Source: an uncultured Eubacteriales bacterium
GTDB lineage: Bacteria > Bacillota > Clostridia > Oscillospirales > Oscillospiraceae
Length of the DNA stretch: 30,068 nt
Direction of reading: 5' to 3'
Assembly (NCBI GenBank): GCA_900552015.1
Contig: URXY01000021.1
Location: 1 to 30,068 of the forward strand
Under the pieces are notes generated by a model that had not been told where the DNA came from, made no database searches, and worked only from the letters and a program-made list of their open reading frames with translations. Shown piece after piece: positions 7,272 through 14,731 of the stretch (position 1 is its first letter; each line of letters starts with the position of its first letter). A program made the position numbers and the translations under genes.

Positions 7272-8153
7272 ATGAAGCTGCGGCAGTTGGAATATTTCTG
7301 TGCGGTGGCAGAGGCGAAAAGCATCTCCGCGGCGGCGCGCGAGCTGCATGTGGCGCAGCCGCCCATCTCGCGCCAGATCGCGCAATTGGAGGAGGAACTC
7401 GGCGTACAGCTTTTTCTGCGCGGCAGCAAGGGCATGGTGCTCACCGACGCGGGGCAGAACCTCTACCAGCAGACGCAGCAGATCTTTCAGGACCTGCGGC
7501 GCGTGGAGGACAGCGTGCGCAGCGTGGGCACGGGGATGAGCGGGCGCATCAAGCTCGGCGCCATCTACTCGGCCATGCCGTACGCGCTGGACTATATAGA
7601 TATTTACCATCGGCTGTATCCGCAGGTGGAGCTTTTTATCCGTCTGGGCTCGCCGCAGGAGCTCATCGAGCTGCTCAATCACGGGGAGCTGCACGCGTTG
7701 TTTCTGCGCACGGCCGCGCGCGAGCCGAGCGGCTTGCAGGAGCGCATTTTGGGCCAGGATGCGCTCGAGCTCATCATGCGCGAGGACATGGACCCCGCGC
7801 CGGAGCTTTCCGAGGTGCCCATCGAGCGGCTCGAAGGCGTGCCGATGTGCCTTCTGCGCTCGGACGACCTGTGGAGCTACAACGACTTTTTGGTGCAGGA
7901 GTGCCAGCGCAGCGGCTTTACGCCGAACGTGACCTGCCACTGCTACGATACGCCCATGGCGATGCAGATGGTGCTCTCGGGCTTTGGGCTGAGCTTTCTG
8001 CCGAAGTCCATCCTCAGCACGCATCCGGGCGCGCCGCTGAAGTCCAAGAGCGTGCGGGGACTGCCCATCCGTTCCTATGCGGTGCTCGCGTGGAACAGCG
8101 CCGTTGTGAGCGCGCCGTGCGTACAGCGCTTCGTCGAACAGAGCATCACTTAA
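7272..8153 (+). CDS. LysR-family transcriptional regulator of the hut region
   Basis: A 293-residue regulator. The N-terminal helix-turn-helix is textbook (MKLRQLEYFCAVAEAKSISA, then AARELHVAQPPISRQIAQLEEELG; residues 1-44). The remainder is the periplasmic-binding-protein-like effector domain (residues about 90-290). The start at 7272 has AGGGCGGAAGG just upstream; in-frame codons before it are in the promoter. It is divergent from hutU over a perfect palindrome and 161 bases upstream of ftcD, which has its own promoter. Control of the hut genes, perhaps by urocanate or another histidine catabolite, is inferred from position only. Clostridial/Bacillus hut regions more often use HutP or a GntR/HutC regulator, so this arrangement is notable. 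Confidence 0.93.
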   Translation: MKLRQLEYFCAVAEAKSISAAARELHVAQPPISRQIAQLEEELGVQLFLRGSKGMVLTDAGQNLYQQTQQIFQDLRRVEDSVRSVGTGMSGRIKLGAIYSAMPYALDYIDIYHRLYPQVELFIRLGSPQELIELLNHGELHALFLRTAAREPSGLQERILGQDALELIMREDMDPAPELSEVPIERLEGVPMCLLRSDDLWSYNDFLVQECQRSGFTPNVTCHCYDTPMAMQMVLSGFGLSFLPKSILSTHPGAPLKSKSVRGLPIRSYAVLAWNSAVVSAPCVQRFVEQSIT

Positions 8154-8193
8154 AAAAATTAAGCCGCCGCTGAAAAAAGAGAAAGAAAACGTG

Positions 8194-8222
8194 TTTACGC
8201 GCCGGAATGGCCGCGATATAAT
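8194..8222 (+). promoter_or_regulatory. Promoter of ftcD
   Basis: TTTACG (8194-8199) and TATAAT (8217-8222) are separated by 17 bases. It is 93 bases upstream of the ftcD start. The leader between them shows no strong hairpin. Confidence 0.65.
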
Positions 8223-8314
8223 AGCGGCGCTGAACAAAAAACGGGCGGATGTGACACATCTGTCTGAGCAAAATGATGATTCATTGAAAAAATACATTAA
8301 CGGAGGACATCACA

Positions 8315-9226
8315 ATGGCAAAGCTGATCGAATGTATCCCCAATTTTAGCTGCTCCAAGGAAAAGGACGAGGCCACCTACAACGCCCTCGTCGAGACCGC
8401 CAAGAGCGTTCCCGGCTGCACCCTGTTCGACGCCCAGACCGACGGCAACCACAACCGCTGCGTCTTCACCCTCATCGGCTCTCCCGAAGCCATCGAGGAG
8501 GTCGCCTTCCGGTTGACGAAGGTCGCCACCGAGCGCATCGACATGAACAAGCATCACGGTGAGCACAAGCGCATGGGCGCGACTGACGTTATCCCCTTCG
8601 TTCCCCAGATGGACGTGACCGTCGAGGAAGCCGTTGAGATGTCCAAGCGCGTTGCCCAGCGCATCTGGGACGAGCTGAAGGTCCCCTCCTTCCTGTATGA
8701 GGACAGCGCCACCCGTCCCGAGCGCCGCAACCTCGCTACCTGCCGCAAGGGCGAGTTCGAGGGCATGCCCGAAAAGCTCCTGCAGCCCGACTGGGCTCCC
8801 GACTACGGCGAGCGCAAGATCCACCCCACCGCCGGCATCACCGCCATCGGCGCCCGTATGCCGCTGGTCGCTTTCAACTGCAACCTCGAGACCTCTGATG
8901 TTGAGATCGCCAAGAAGATCGCCAAGGTCATCCGCGGCTCTTCGGGCGGCTTCCGCAGCTGCAAGGCCATGGGCTTCATGCTCGAGGACCGCGGCATCGC
9001 GCAGGTCTCCATGAACATGGTCAACTACGAGGATACCCCGCTGTATGTCACCTATGAGATGATCAAGGCCCTCGCCGAGCGCTACGGCACCCGCGTCATC
9101 GAGAGCGAGATCGTCGGCCTGACCCCGGCCAAGGCCCTGATCGACTGCGCTGAGTTCTACCTCAAGGCCAAGGACTTCGACTGCAAGAAGCAGGTCATGG
9201 AGTATCACCTGATCGACATGGAGTAA
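8315..9226 (+). CDS. ftcD: Glutamate formimidoyltransferase (monofunctional)
   Basis: A 303-residue enzyme that moves the formimino group of N-formimino-L-glutamate to tetrahydrofolate, giving glutamate and 5-formimino-THF. The N-terminal IECIPNFSCSKEK, the NHNRCVFTLIGSPEA stretch, the histidine-rich DMNKHHGEHKRMGATDVIPF (residues 75-94, holding the catalytic histidine region) and PTAGITAIGARMPLVAFN are family hallmarks. Its length matches the bacterial stand-alone N-domain enzyme; the mammalian protein fuses it to the cyclodeaminase. The ribosome site is GGAGG, 8 bases upstream. It follows the LysR-type gene in the same direction with its own promoter. Downstream are strong hairpins and repeat copy 2 before fchA. 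Confidence 0.96.
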   Translation: MAKLIECIPNFSCSKEKDEATYNALVETAKSVPGCTLFDAQTDGNHNRCVFTLIGSPEAIEEVAFRLTKVATERIDMNKHHGEHKRMGATDVIPFVPQMDVTVEEAVEMSKRVAQRIWDELKVPSFLYEDSATRPERRNLATCRKGEFEGMPEKLLQPDWAPDYGERKIHPTAGITAIGARMPLVAFNCNLETSDVEIAKKIAKVIRGSSGGFRSCKAMGFMLEDRGIAQVSMNMVNYEDTPLYVTYEMIKALAERYGTRVIESEIVGLTPAKALIDCAEFYLKAKDFDCKKQVMEYHLIDME

Positions 9227-9233
9227 AAAATTC

Positions 9234-9300
9234 AAAGAAGCGGCGTTGCCGCTCCTTTGAGAGCCCACTCAAGGCGGCTTGCCGCCTTGAGTGGAATTTT
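9234..9300 (+). terminator. Two strong hairpins after ftcD
   Basis: A first stem (CAAAG-AGCGGC with GCCGCT-CTTTG, 9234-9258) is followed by a perfect 14-bp stem (9265-9278 with 9281-9294) on a 2-base loop, then AATTTTC. The tail is only weakly T-rich. It may end ftcD transcripts partially or protect the 3' end of ftcD mRNA while fchA is made by read-through. Confidence 0.6.
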
Positions 9301-9420
9301 CAGCGCGCGGCATTCACCATGTCGCGCGCTGCGAAGTATCGCTGCGGACGCACAGGTCGTCCTCCGCGATGAATGAAAGCTATTTGCCGCCGGGAGGCGG
9401 CAAAGTCTGCGACGCTGATT
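9301..9420 (+). repeat. Three-hairpin intergenic repeat, copy 2
   Basis: Oriented on the plus strand. Hairpin 1: AGCGCGCG (9302-9309) with CGCGCGCT (9323-9330). Hairpin 2: GGACG (9346-9350), loop CACAGGT, CGTCC (9358-9362); this copy has the shortest hairpin 2. Hairpin 3: TTTGCCGCC (9383-9391) with GGCGGCAAA (9396-9404). It ends in GTCTGCGACGCTG, close to the CTCTGCGAGGCTT of copies 1 and 4. The rest of the gap to fchA (9421-9532) holds one more stem (GCTGCCCC/GGGGCGGC near 9440) and the fchA ribosome site; no gene is seen in the 306-base gap. Confidence 0.75.
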
Positions 9421-9532
9421 GCGCTCTGCGCGTGCATTCGGCTGCCCCAATCGGGGCGGCAGACCGTAAAGGTGCGGCGGTGTGCGTGCAGGGCAAATAA
9501 GCGCCACGAAATGATGAAAGGATATTATCACC

Positions 9533-10165
9533 ATGAAACTTGCTGAAATGACCGTTACCGGCTTTGCCGATACCGTTGCCTCCGATGCTCCCGCGCCGGG
9601 CGGCGGCTCCTGCGCCGCGCTCTATGGCTCCATCGGCGCCGCGCTGACCGCGATGGTCGGCGGCCTCACGCAGGGCCGCAAGAAGTATGCCGAGTATGCC
9701 GAGCACGCTGCCGAGGTCGAGAAGAAGGGCAACGAGCTCAAGGCCCGCCTGCTCGACGTCATGGACCGCGACACTGAGGCGTTCAACATCGTCTCCGATG
9801 CGTTCGGTATGCCCAAGGCGACCGACGAGGAGAAGGCTGCCCGTTCCGCCGCCATCCAGAACGGCCTGAAGGGCTGCACCAAGACCCCAATGGAGATGAT
9901 GGAGCTCATCGACGAGACCCTGACGCTCGCGCAGTCCCTGCTGGGCCGCTTCAACGACACCTCCGCGAGCGACCTGGGCGTTGCGTTCCTGTCCCTCAAG
10001 GCCGGTATCCAGGGCGCGTGGCTCAACGTGCTCATCAACATCACCTCCCTCAAGGATCAGGAGTTCGCCGCTGAGTACCGCGCCAAGGGCGAGAAGCTGC
10101 TCGCGCACGCGCTGCCCCTTGCCGACGAGTGCTACGCTGAGATCGTTAAGCTTATCGAGGGCTAA
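9533..10165 (+). CDS. fchA: Formimidoyltetrahydrofolate cyclodeaminase
   Basis: A 210-residue, largely helical protein of the FTCD_C family. It converts 5-formimino-THF to 5,10-methenyl-THF and ammonia, so it completes the capture of a one-carbon unit from histidine. The glycine-rich folate-binding signature DAPAPGGGSCAALYGSIGAAL lies at residues 18-37. ESCAL-like blocks and the helical DTEAFNIVSDAFGMPKATDEE region follow. Some family members instead act as methenyl-THF cyclohydrolase; the ftcD context favours the cyclodeaminase role. The start at 9533 has GAAAGGA about 10 bases upstream. It is 306 bases from ftcD, an unusually long gap for the pair, filled by hairpins and repeat copy 2. Confidence 0.93.
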   Translation: MKLAEMTVTGFADTVASDAPAPGGGSCAALYGSIGAALTAMVGGLTQGRKKYAEYAEHAAEVEKKGNELKARLLDVMDRDTEAFNIVSDAFGMPKATDEEKAARSAAIQNGLKGCTKTPMEMMELIDETLTLAQSLLGRFNDTSASDLGVAFLSLKAGIQGAWLNVLINITSLKDQEFAAEYRAKGEKLLAHALPLADECYAEIVKLIEG

Positions 10166-10177
10166 AAATGATCAGAA

Positions 10178-10215
10178 CAAATGGCTTCGGTGCGCGCGCA
10201 CACCGAAGCCATTTG
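10178..10215 (+). other. Long hairpin between fchA and the HutD gene
   Basis: CAAATGGCTTCGGTG (10178-10192) pairs perfectly over 15 bases with CACCGAAGCCATTTG (10201-10215). It is followed by CATTGC, not a T-run, so it is not a standard terminator. It probably stabilises the upstream mRNA or separates expression of fchA from the gene downstream. Confidence 0.6.
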
Positions 10216-10238
10216 CATTGCAAAGGAGTTGTATTTCC

Positions 10239-10817
10239 ATGACCATCCAGCATTTAACGCCGAAGGATTACATCACCACCAAGTGGTCCGGCGGCCTGAC
10301 GACCCAGCTCGGCATCGCGCCTGAGGGCGCAGTGTACGCGGACCGCGACTTTCTGTGGAGATTGAGCTCCGCGACGGTCGAGGATGCGGAGTCCGACTTT
10401 ACGGCCTTGCCCGACTATGAGAGACTCATCTCGACGCTCGAGGGCACGATCGAGCTGAACCACAACGGCGGCGAGAAGCTGACCTTAGATCCCTACGAGG
10501 TCCACCGCTTCGACGGCGGCGATGATACCCATTCCTGGGGCCGCTGCCGCGACTTCAACCTCATGCTCCGCAAGGGAAAGTGCGAGGGTAAAATGCGCGG
10601 CGAACACCTGAACGCGGGCGAGGAGAAGATGGCCCACGGCGGCGAGGGCATGATGCTCATCTACTGCGGCGCGGGCGAGGTCAACGTCATTGTCGGCGAG
10701 GAGAGCATCGCGCTCAAGGCCGACGAGGCCGCGCGCCTCGACGGTTTTGCGGGCGAGGTGAAGCTCTGCTCCAAGAGTGGGGCAAAGCTGATGCTCGCCA
10801 AGGCGAAGGAAATTTGA
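10239..10817 (+). CDS. hutD: HutD-family (Ves-like) cupin protein
   Basis: A 192-residue protein with the HutD/Ves pattern. The N-terminal signature KWSGGLTTQLGIAPEGA (residues 13-29) corresponds to the family W-x-x-G-G-x-T motif, followed by FLWRLSSATVEDAESDFTALPDYERLIST and the second half DFNLMLRKGKCEGKM. The fold is a double cupin. HutD is found in many histidine-use operons and is thought to limit hut expression or bind urocanate/formyl derivatives, but its biochemistry is not settled. The start at 10239 has AAAGGAG 10 bases upstream. It ends the rightward hut group, with a terminator at 10831-10884. Confidence 0.85.
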   Translation: MTIQHLTPKDYITTKWSGGLTTQLGIAPEGAVYADRDFLWRLSSATVEDAESDFTALPDYERLISTLEGTIELNHNGGEKLTLDPYEVHRFDGGDDTHSWGRCRDFNLMLRKGKCEGKMRGEHLNAGEEKMAHGGEGMMLIYCGAGEVNVIVGEESIALKADEAARLDGFAGEVKLCSKSGAKLMLAKAKEI

Positions 10818-10830
10818 TCGAAGTAGATGT

Positions 10831-10884
10831 AAAAAACCACATCCGCTGCTCTATGAAGGAGCTTCGGATGTGGCTTTCTTTTTT
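10831..10884. terminator. Bidirectional terminator between hutD and the NSS symporter gene
   Basis: CCACATCCG (10837-10845) pairs with CGGATGTGG (10865-10873), followed rightward by CTTTCTTTTTT and flanked leftward by AAAAAA. It can end both the rightward hut unit and the leftward symporter transcript, which converge here. Confidence 0.82.
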
Positions 10885-10913
10885 GGAATGGCTTTGGTGT
10901 ACCTGAAGGGGCA

Positions 10914-12287
10914 TCACATGGAGATCCAGCCAAAGGCGTTGGCGATGGAGCTGATGAGGATGATCGCCGCGAAGAACGGGCACAGGAAGCGGATCATGGC
11001 GTTGAAGACTTTTCTTCTGCGGAAGGGGGCACCGTTCAGCGTGACCTCCCCGGCGATGCGGTCGACGCCGATCACGCGGGAGACGAGGATGCAGCTTGCG
11101 ATGGCCGCGATGGGCATCATCACAGAGTTGGTCAGGAAATCGAAGAAGTCCAAAAACTGCATGCCGATCACGGTGACATTTGCCAGCGGGCCATAGCCCA
11201 GGCTGGAGAGGCTTCCGAGGAGAACCATAGAGACGCCCATGATGCTCGTGGCCTTTCTGCGGCTCCAGTGCAGCTCATCCTGTAAGGTAGAGACGGCACT
11301 TTCCGTCAGCGCGATGGAGCTCGTCAGCGCGGCGAACAGCACCAGCAGGAAGAACGCAATGCCGATCACCGTGCCGAAGCCCATGGAGTCGAAGACCTTC
11401 GGGATGGTGATGAACATCAGAGAGGGACCGGCCTTCAGCGCGGCGGGGTCGCCGCCGGAGAAGGCGAACACCGCAGGAATGATCATCAGGCCCGCCATGA
11501 TGGCGATGGCCGTATCGAAGATCTCGACATTGCGGGTGGAGTCCTCGATGGAGACATCCTTTTTCATGTAGGAGCCGAAGGTGATGAGGATGCCCATGGC
11601 GATAGACAGGGAATAGAACATCTGCCCCATGGCGGAAACGACTGTCATCCAGGAGAAGTTCTCAAGATTTGGCACAAGGAAATACTTGACGCCCTCCATC
11701 GCACCGGGACGGGTCACGGAATACACGGCGATGATGAGCGACAGCACGACAAGAATGGGCATCATGATCTTGGAGACGCGCTCGATGCCGTTTTCCACGC
11801 CCGCAAAGATGATGGCAAGGGTCATGGCCGTGAAGATCAAAAAGCAAAGCTCCGAGGACACGCCGTTGGAGATGAAGGAGGAAAAATAGCCGTCCTCCGC
11901 GACGAGGTGCGCCTTGCCCATCAGGTATTCCGCCAGATATTTGATGACCCAGCCGCCGATGACGGAGTAATAGGGGACGATCAAAATGGGAATGATGGCG
12001 TTGATCCAGCCACCCGCACGCAATGCGGGCTTATCGCCGAAGGACTTATAAGCACCGACCGGGCTCCTGCCGGTCATGCGGCCGATGGACGTTTCCGCAA
12101 TGATCATCGTATAGCCGAAGGTCATCGCCAGAACAATGTAGATCAGAAGGAAGATCGCGCCGCCGTATTTGGCGGCCAGATAGGGAAAGCGCCAGATGTT
12201 TCCGAGGCCGACGGACGCGCCGGCGGCGGAAAGGACAAAGCCGATCTTGCCGGAAAAGGAACCTCTTTTATGCTCGCTGTGATCCAT
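10914..12287 (-). CDS. Sodium-dependent transporter of the neurotransmitter:sodium symporter (NSS) family
   Basis: A 457-residue membrane protein of LeuT/MhsT/Tyt1 type that imports an amino acid with sodium. The family signature at transmembrane segment 1 is present: VLSAAGASVGLGNIWRFPY (residues about 18-36), whose unwound helix binds substrate and Na+. Eleven or so hydrophobic segments follow, with the typical TM6 stretch MGQMFYSLSIAMGILITFGSY and TM8 FAALTSSIALTESAVS. The substrate is not predictable; bacterial homologues carry tyrosine, tryptophan, leucine or other hydrophobic amino acids. It lies next to the hut genes but points the other way, so a role in histidine supply is only a possibility. 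The ribosome site GAGAGGAGATCATC precedes the start. Confidence 0.93.
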   Translation of the reverse strand: MDHSEHKRGSFSGKIGFVLSAAGASVGLGNIWRFPYLAAKYGGAIFLLIYIVLAMTFGYTMIIAETSIGRMTGRSPVGAYKSFGDKPALRAGGWINAIIPILIVPYYSVIGGWVIKYLAEYLMGKAHLVAEDGYFSSFISNGVSSELCFLIFTAMTLAIIFAGVENGIERVSKIMMPILVVLSLIIAVYSVTRPGAMEGVKYFLVPNLENFSWMTVVSAMGQMFYSLSIAMGILITFGSYMKKDVSIEDSTRNVEIFDTAIAIMAGLMIIPAVFAFSGGDPAALKAGPSLMFITIPKVFDSMGFGTVIGIAFFLLVLFAALTSSIALTESAVSTLQDELHWSRRKATSIMGVSMVLLGSLSSLGYGPLANVTVIGMQFLDFFDFLTNSVMMPIAAIASCILVSRVIGVDRIAGEVTLNGAPFRRRKVFNAMIRFLCPFFAAIILISSIANAFGWISM

Positions 12288-12312
12288 GATGATCTCCTCT
12301 CTCTTTTTACCG

Positions 12313-12341
12313 AGTATAACTTATAAAATCTATCACAGAAT
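12313..12341 (-). promoter_or_regulatory. Possible promoter of the NSS symporter gene
   Basis: On the minus strand TATACT (12313-12318) is a good -10. The best -35 at 16-17 bases upstream (TTCTGT, around 12335-12340) is weak. It follows the terminator at 12375-12402, so a promoter is needed here. Confidence 0.45.
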
Positions 12342-12370
12342 GAGCACAAAAACAATCCCGAATATCAGAA

Positions 12371-12402
12371 AAAAGGGCGCGCTGCAAATTTGCAGCGCGC
12401 CC
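12371..12402 (-). terminator. Terminator after the small membrane protein gene
   Basis: GGGCGCGCTGCAAA and TTTGCAGCGCGCCC form a perfect 14-bp palindrome (12375-12402) followed on the minus strand by TTTTTT. It lies 20 bases after the stop of the 41-residue gene. Confidence 0.85.
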
Positions 12403-12422
12403 TTTGAGCAAGTTGGACACTT

Positions 12423-12548
12423 TTAGTCTTCGAAATCGGCAGGGTCCTCGTCCTGTGGCTTGCAGCAGCGGTCGAGGGCGATAAAGATGGCGGCCACAGC
12501 AGCGATGGCGGCAAGGACGCCGATGAGAATGGATACGCACTTTTTCAT
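12423..12548 (-). CDS. Small membrane protein, 41 residues
   Basis: A short gene with strong support: AGGAGG 8 bases upstream of ATG, a coherent protein and a perfect terminator 20 bases after the stop. The product begins MKKCVSILIG, has a single hydrophobic helix (residues 5-25, rich in Ala/Ile/Val), then a dibasic/dicysteine turn DRCCK and an acidic tail ending PADFED. The pattern is a one-pass inner-membrane peptide with an acidic tail. No lipobox is evident. It follows the 166-residue exported protein by 36 bases and is probably cotranscribed. I do not recognise a family; function unknown. Confidence 0.7.
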   Translation of the reverse strand: MKKCVSILIGVLAAIAAVAAIFIALDRCCKPQDEDPADFED

Positions 12549-12584
12549 AATAATTCCTCCTGTTGTGATAAAGTGTGGAATGGG

Positions 12585-13085
12585 TCACGGTTCAGCGGAA
12601 ATGATGTCATAGACCTGCTGCAAAAATGCCTCCTGACCGCTTGTGGTGCAGCGGATGGTCTTGCCGTCGTAAGCGCGGAAAAGCGACAGCTTGCCAAAAA
12701 AGTTCCGGCAGTTGACAAGCACGCCCTTGCCGGTGCTGCCGTCAGGGAAATCGGTCGCGTCGAAGCAGAAGCCGACCTCCCAGTGGAAGTCACCGTCCTG
12801 CGTGCGGTGGGTCGTGCCGCCCTGCGGCAGAAGATTGGCGAGCGAGCGGCGAAATTTCTGCTGCGCGAAAAGCGCGGTGAGCTGCTGCCCGCGCACATCG
12901 TCCGCGGGGAATTCAAAGCGCGTGTCCTCCGCCTGCGGCGCGCGGAAATGATAGCCGAAAACGGACTGACACTGTGTGATGTCCGCTTCGCAGAGCGCTT
13001 CAAGCGGCATCGGGCGCGTGTAGATGAGCGCCGCGGCGGCGAGAATAACGAGGATGCCAATGGAGAGAAACCATTTTTTCTTCAT
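12585..13085 (-). CDS. Exported or membrane-anchored protein of unknown function
   Basis: A 166-residue protein with a positively charged N terminus (MKKKW) and one hydrophobic helix (residues 6-23), so it is a signal anchor or signal peptide. The exported part (residues 24-166) has several cysteines (CEAD, TQCQS, CFDA, NCRN, IRCT), which may form disulfides or bind metal, and no domain that I recognise. The start at 13085 is chosen for the AAGGAGG 7 bases upstream; a start 12 codons earlier has no ribosome site. It lies between the zinc operon and the small membrane protein gene. Function unknown. Confidence 0.75.
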   Translation of the reverse strand: MKKKWFLSIGILVILAAAALIYTRPMPLEALCEADITQCQSVFGYHFRAPQAEDTRFEFPADDVRGQQLTALFAQQKFRRSLANLLPQGGTTHRTQDGDFHWEVGFCFDATDFPDGSTGKGVLVNCRNFFGKLSLFRAYDGKTIRCTTSGQEAFLQQVYDIISAEP

Positions 13086-13143
13086 GGTAGACCTCCTTGA
13101 TGTTTTTCTGTTCTTACTCACAATGGGAAAAGCTGCTGCCTAC

Positions 13144-13172
13144 AAGATAACACGAAAGGCCGCACTTTGCAA
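13144..13172 (-). promoter_or_regulatory. Possible promoter of the exported-protein gene
   Basis: On the minus strand TTGCAA (13167-13172) and TATCTT (13144-13149) are 17 bases apart. The region overlaps the imperfect hairpin at 13153-13191. Confidence 0.4.
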
Positions 13173-13191
13173 GTTTGCAGGCGCAGCCTTT
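13153..13191 (-). terminator. Imperfect hairpin after znuB, possible terminator
   Basis: On the minus strand GAAAGGCTGCGC pairs with GTGCGGCCTTTC (with wobbles), 21 bases beyond the znuB stop. The following bases CGTGTTATCTTG are not a good T-run, so termination would be inefficient. Confidence 0.4.
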
Positions 13192-13211
13192 CAAAAAAAT
13201 TAAGGAGTTGC

Positions 13212-14024
13212 TTATCCCCGCCCGCGGCCGAAGAGACAGCAGAGGAGGAATGCCGCGAGGTCGCAGATGACGACCGTCGCGCCGACGGGGGTGGAGAGGA
13301 GATACGACCCCGTGAGGCCGAGGCAGAAGCACACGACCGAAAGCCCCGCGGCAAAGCACACGACCGAGCGGAAGCTCTTGAACACCCGCATCGCGGACAG
13401 CGCCGGGAAAATGATAAGGCTCGAGAGCAGCATCGCGCCCATCATGCGCATACCGAGCACGACGGTGAGCGCCGTTAGAACGGACAGGATCGTCTTGTAC
13501 GTGCCGACGCGCACGCCCGTCGCGCGGGCAAAGGACTCGTCGAACGTGACGGAAAAGAGCTTGTGGTAGAAGAGAATGTAGAGCGCGAGCACGCAGAGCG
13601 CGAGCGTGACGCTCAGGATGACGTCCGAGCGCGACATCGCGAGGATGCTGCCGAACATATAGCTGTCGACATCCGTGGTCATGCCGGTCGTGAGCGAGGT
13701 GACGATGACGCCGATGGCAAGCGCCGAGGCGGAGAACACCGCGATCATCGCGTCTGCGCTGACGCGGCTCTTTTCCGCGACGTGCATGAGGATGAACGCC
13801 GCGATGACCACAACGGGGATGGAGAACCACAGCGGCGCGAAGCCGCACGCCACCGCGACCGACAGCGCGCCGAACGACACGTGGCTCAGCCCGTCGCCGA
13901 TCATGGAGTAGCGCTTCAAAACGAGCGGCACGCCGAGCAGCGACGCGCACAGCGAGACCAAAATGCCGACAACAAACGCGCGCACGATGAAAGGATAGGC
14001 GAACATCGAAAGAAGCAGCTTCAT
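13212..14024 (-). CDS. znuB: Zinc ABC transporter, permease
   Basis: A 270-residue membrane protein of the ABC-3 metal permease family with eight or nine hydrophobic segments. Conserved blocks are GVPLVLKRYSMIGDGLSHVSFGA (near residues 31-53) and the cytoplasmic loop FDESFARATGVRV, which contacts the ATPase. It carries metal ions delivered by the lipoprotein ZnuA. The gene overlaps the ATPase gene by 4 bases (ATGA type), a sign of translational coupling. The zur gene heading the operon and the histidine-rich binding protein favour zinc over manganese. Confidence 0.92.
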   Translation of the reverse strand: MKLLLSMFAYPFIVRAFVVGILVSLCASLLGVPLVLKRYSMIGDGLSHVSFGALSVAVACGFAPLWFSIPVVVIAAFILMHVAEKSRVSADAMIAVFSASALAIGVIVTSLTTGMTTDVDSYMFGSILAMSRSDVILSVTLALCVLALYILFYHKLFSVTFDESFARATGVRVGTYKTILSVLTALTVVLGMRMMGAMLLSSLIIFPALSAMRVFKSFRSVVCFAAGLSVVCFCLGLTGSYLLSTPVGATVVICDLAAFLLCCLFGRGRG

Positions 14025-14731
14025 GCTCTGTCACCTCCAAACCGTTTGCCGGCGGGCGACGATAAAAACTCGTCCACCGTGCCGTAAAAGCAGCCCGCGC
14101 GGTCGACGCAGAGGATGTGCTTGGCCTCGCGCAGGGCGTTTTCAATGTCGTGCGTGACCATGATGATGGCCATGCCCTCGCGCTCGTTCAAATAGCGCAG
14201 CGTTTTGTAAAGGTCCTGCATGCTCGCGGGGTCAAGGCCCGTGACAGGCTCGTCGAGGATGAGCAGGTCATTTGCCGCGCACAGGGCGCGCGCAAGCAGC
14301 ACGCGCTGCTGCTGCCCGCCCGAGAGCTCGCGGTAACACTTGTCCTTGAGTTCCAGCACGCCGAGCTTGCCGAGGTTCATCAGCGCCGCCGACTTCTCCT
14401 CTGCCGTGTAGAAAAAGCGCGCGCGGCGGTTCGAAAAGCCCGAGAGCACGACCTCTGTGACCGTTGCGGGAAAGTCGCGCTGCGTGGGCGTTTGCTGGGG
14501 CAGATATCCGAGTCGGCCCTCGCGCTGGGCGGGGCAGTCGATCTTGCCCGCGAGAGGCGAGAGAAGGCCGAGGAGCGAGCGCAGCAGCGTCGATTTGCCG
14601 CTGCCGTTTTCGCCGACGATGCAGAGGTAGTCCCCCGCGCGGACGGTGAGGGTCAGGTGCTCCAGGAGCGGTTTGTGCTCGTAGCCGAGCGTGACGTCCT
14701 CACACGCGAGGACGATGGGCGATTCATTCAT
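14021..14731 (-). CDS. znuC: Zinc ABC transporter, ATP-binding protein
   Basis: A 236-residue ABC ATPase. Walker A is GENGSGKST (residues 40-48), the Q-loop is in LGYLPQQTPTQRDFPATVTE (which is typical of metal-type ABC-3 ATPases), the signature is LSGGQQQR, Walker B is LLILDEP, and the switch histidine is in MVTHD. It powers metal import by the ZnuA-ZnuB pair. The gene overlaps both neighbours by 4 bases, so the three transport genes are tightly coupled. Confidence 0.94.
   Translation of the reverse strand: MNESPIVLACEDVTLGYEHKPLLEHLTLTVRAGDYLCIVGENGSGKSTLLRSLLGLLSPLAGKIDCPAQREGRLGYLPQQTPTQRDFPATVTEVVLSGFSNRRARFFYTAEEKSAALMNLGKLGVLELKDKCYRELSGGQQQRVLLARALCAANDLLILDEPVTGLDPASMQDLYKTLRYLNEREGMAIIMVTHDIENALREAKHILCVDRAGCFYGTVDEFLSSPAGKRFGGDRA

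Noticed and set aside
11670..11690. TTGGCAC as part of a sigma-54 promoter
   Set aside because: It lies inside the NSS symporter gene and lacks TTGC at the -12 spacing.
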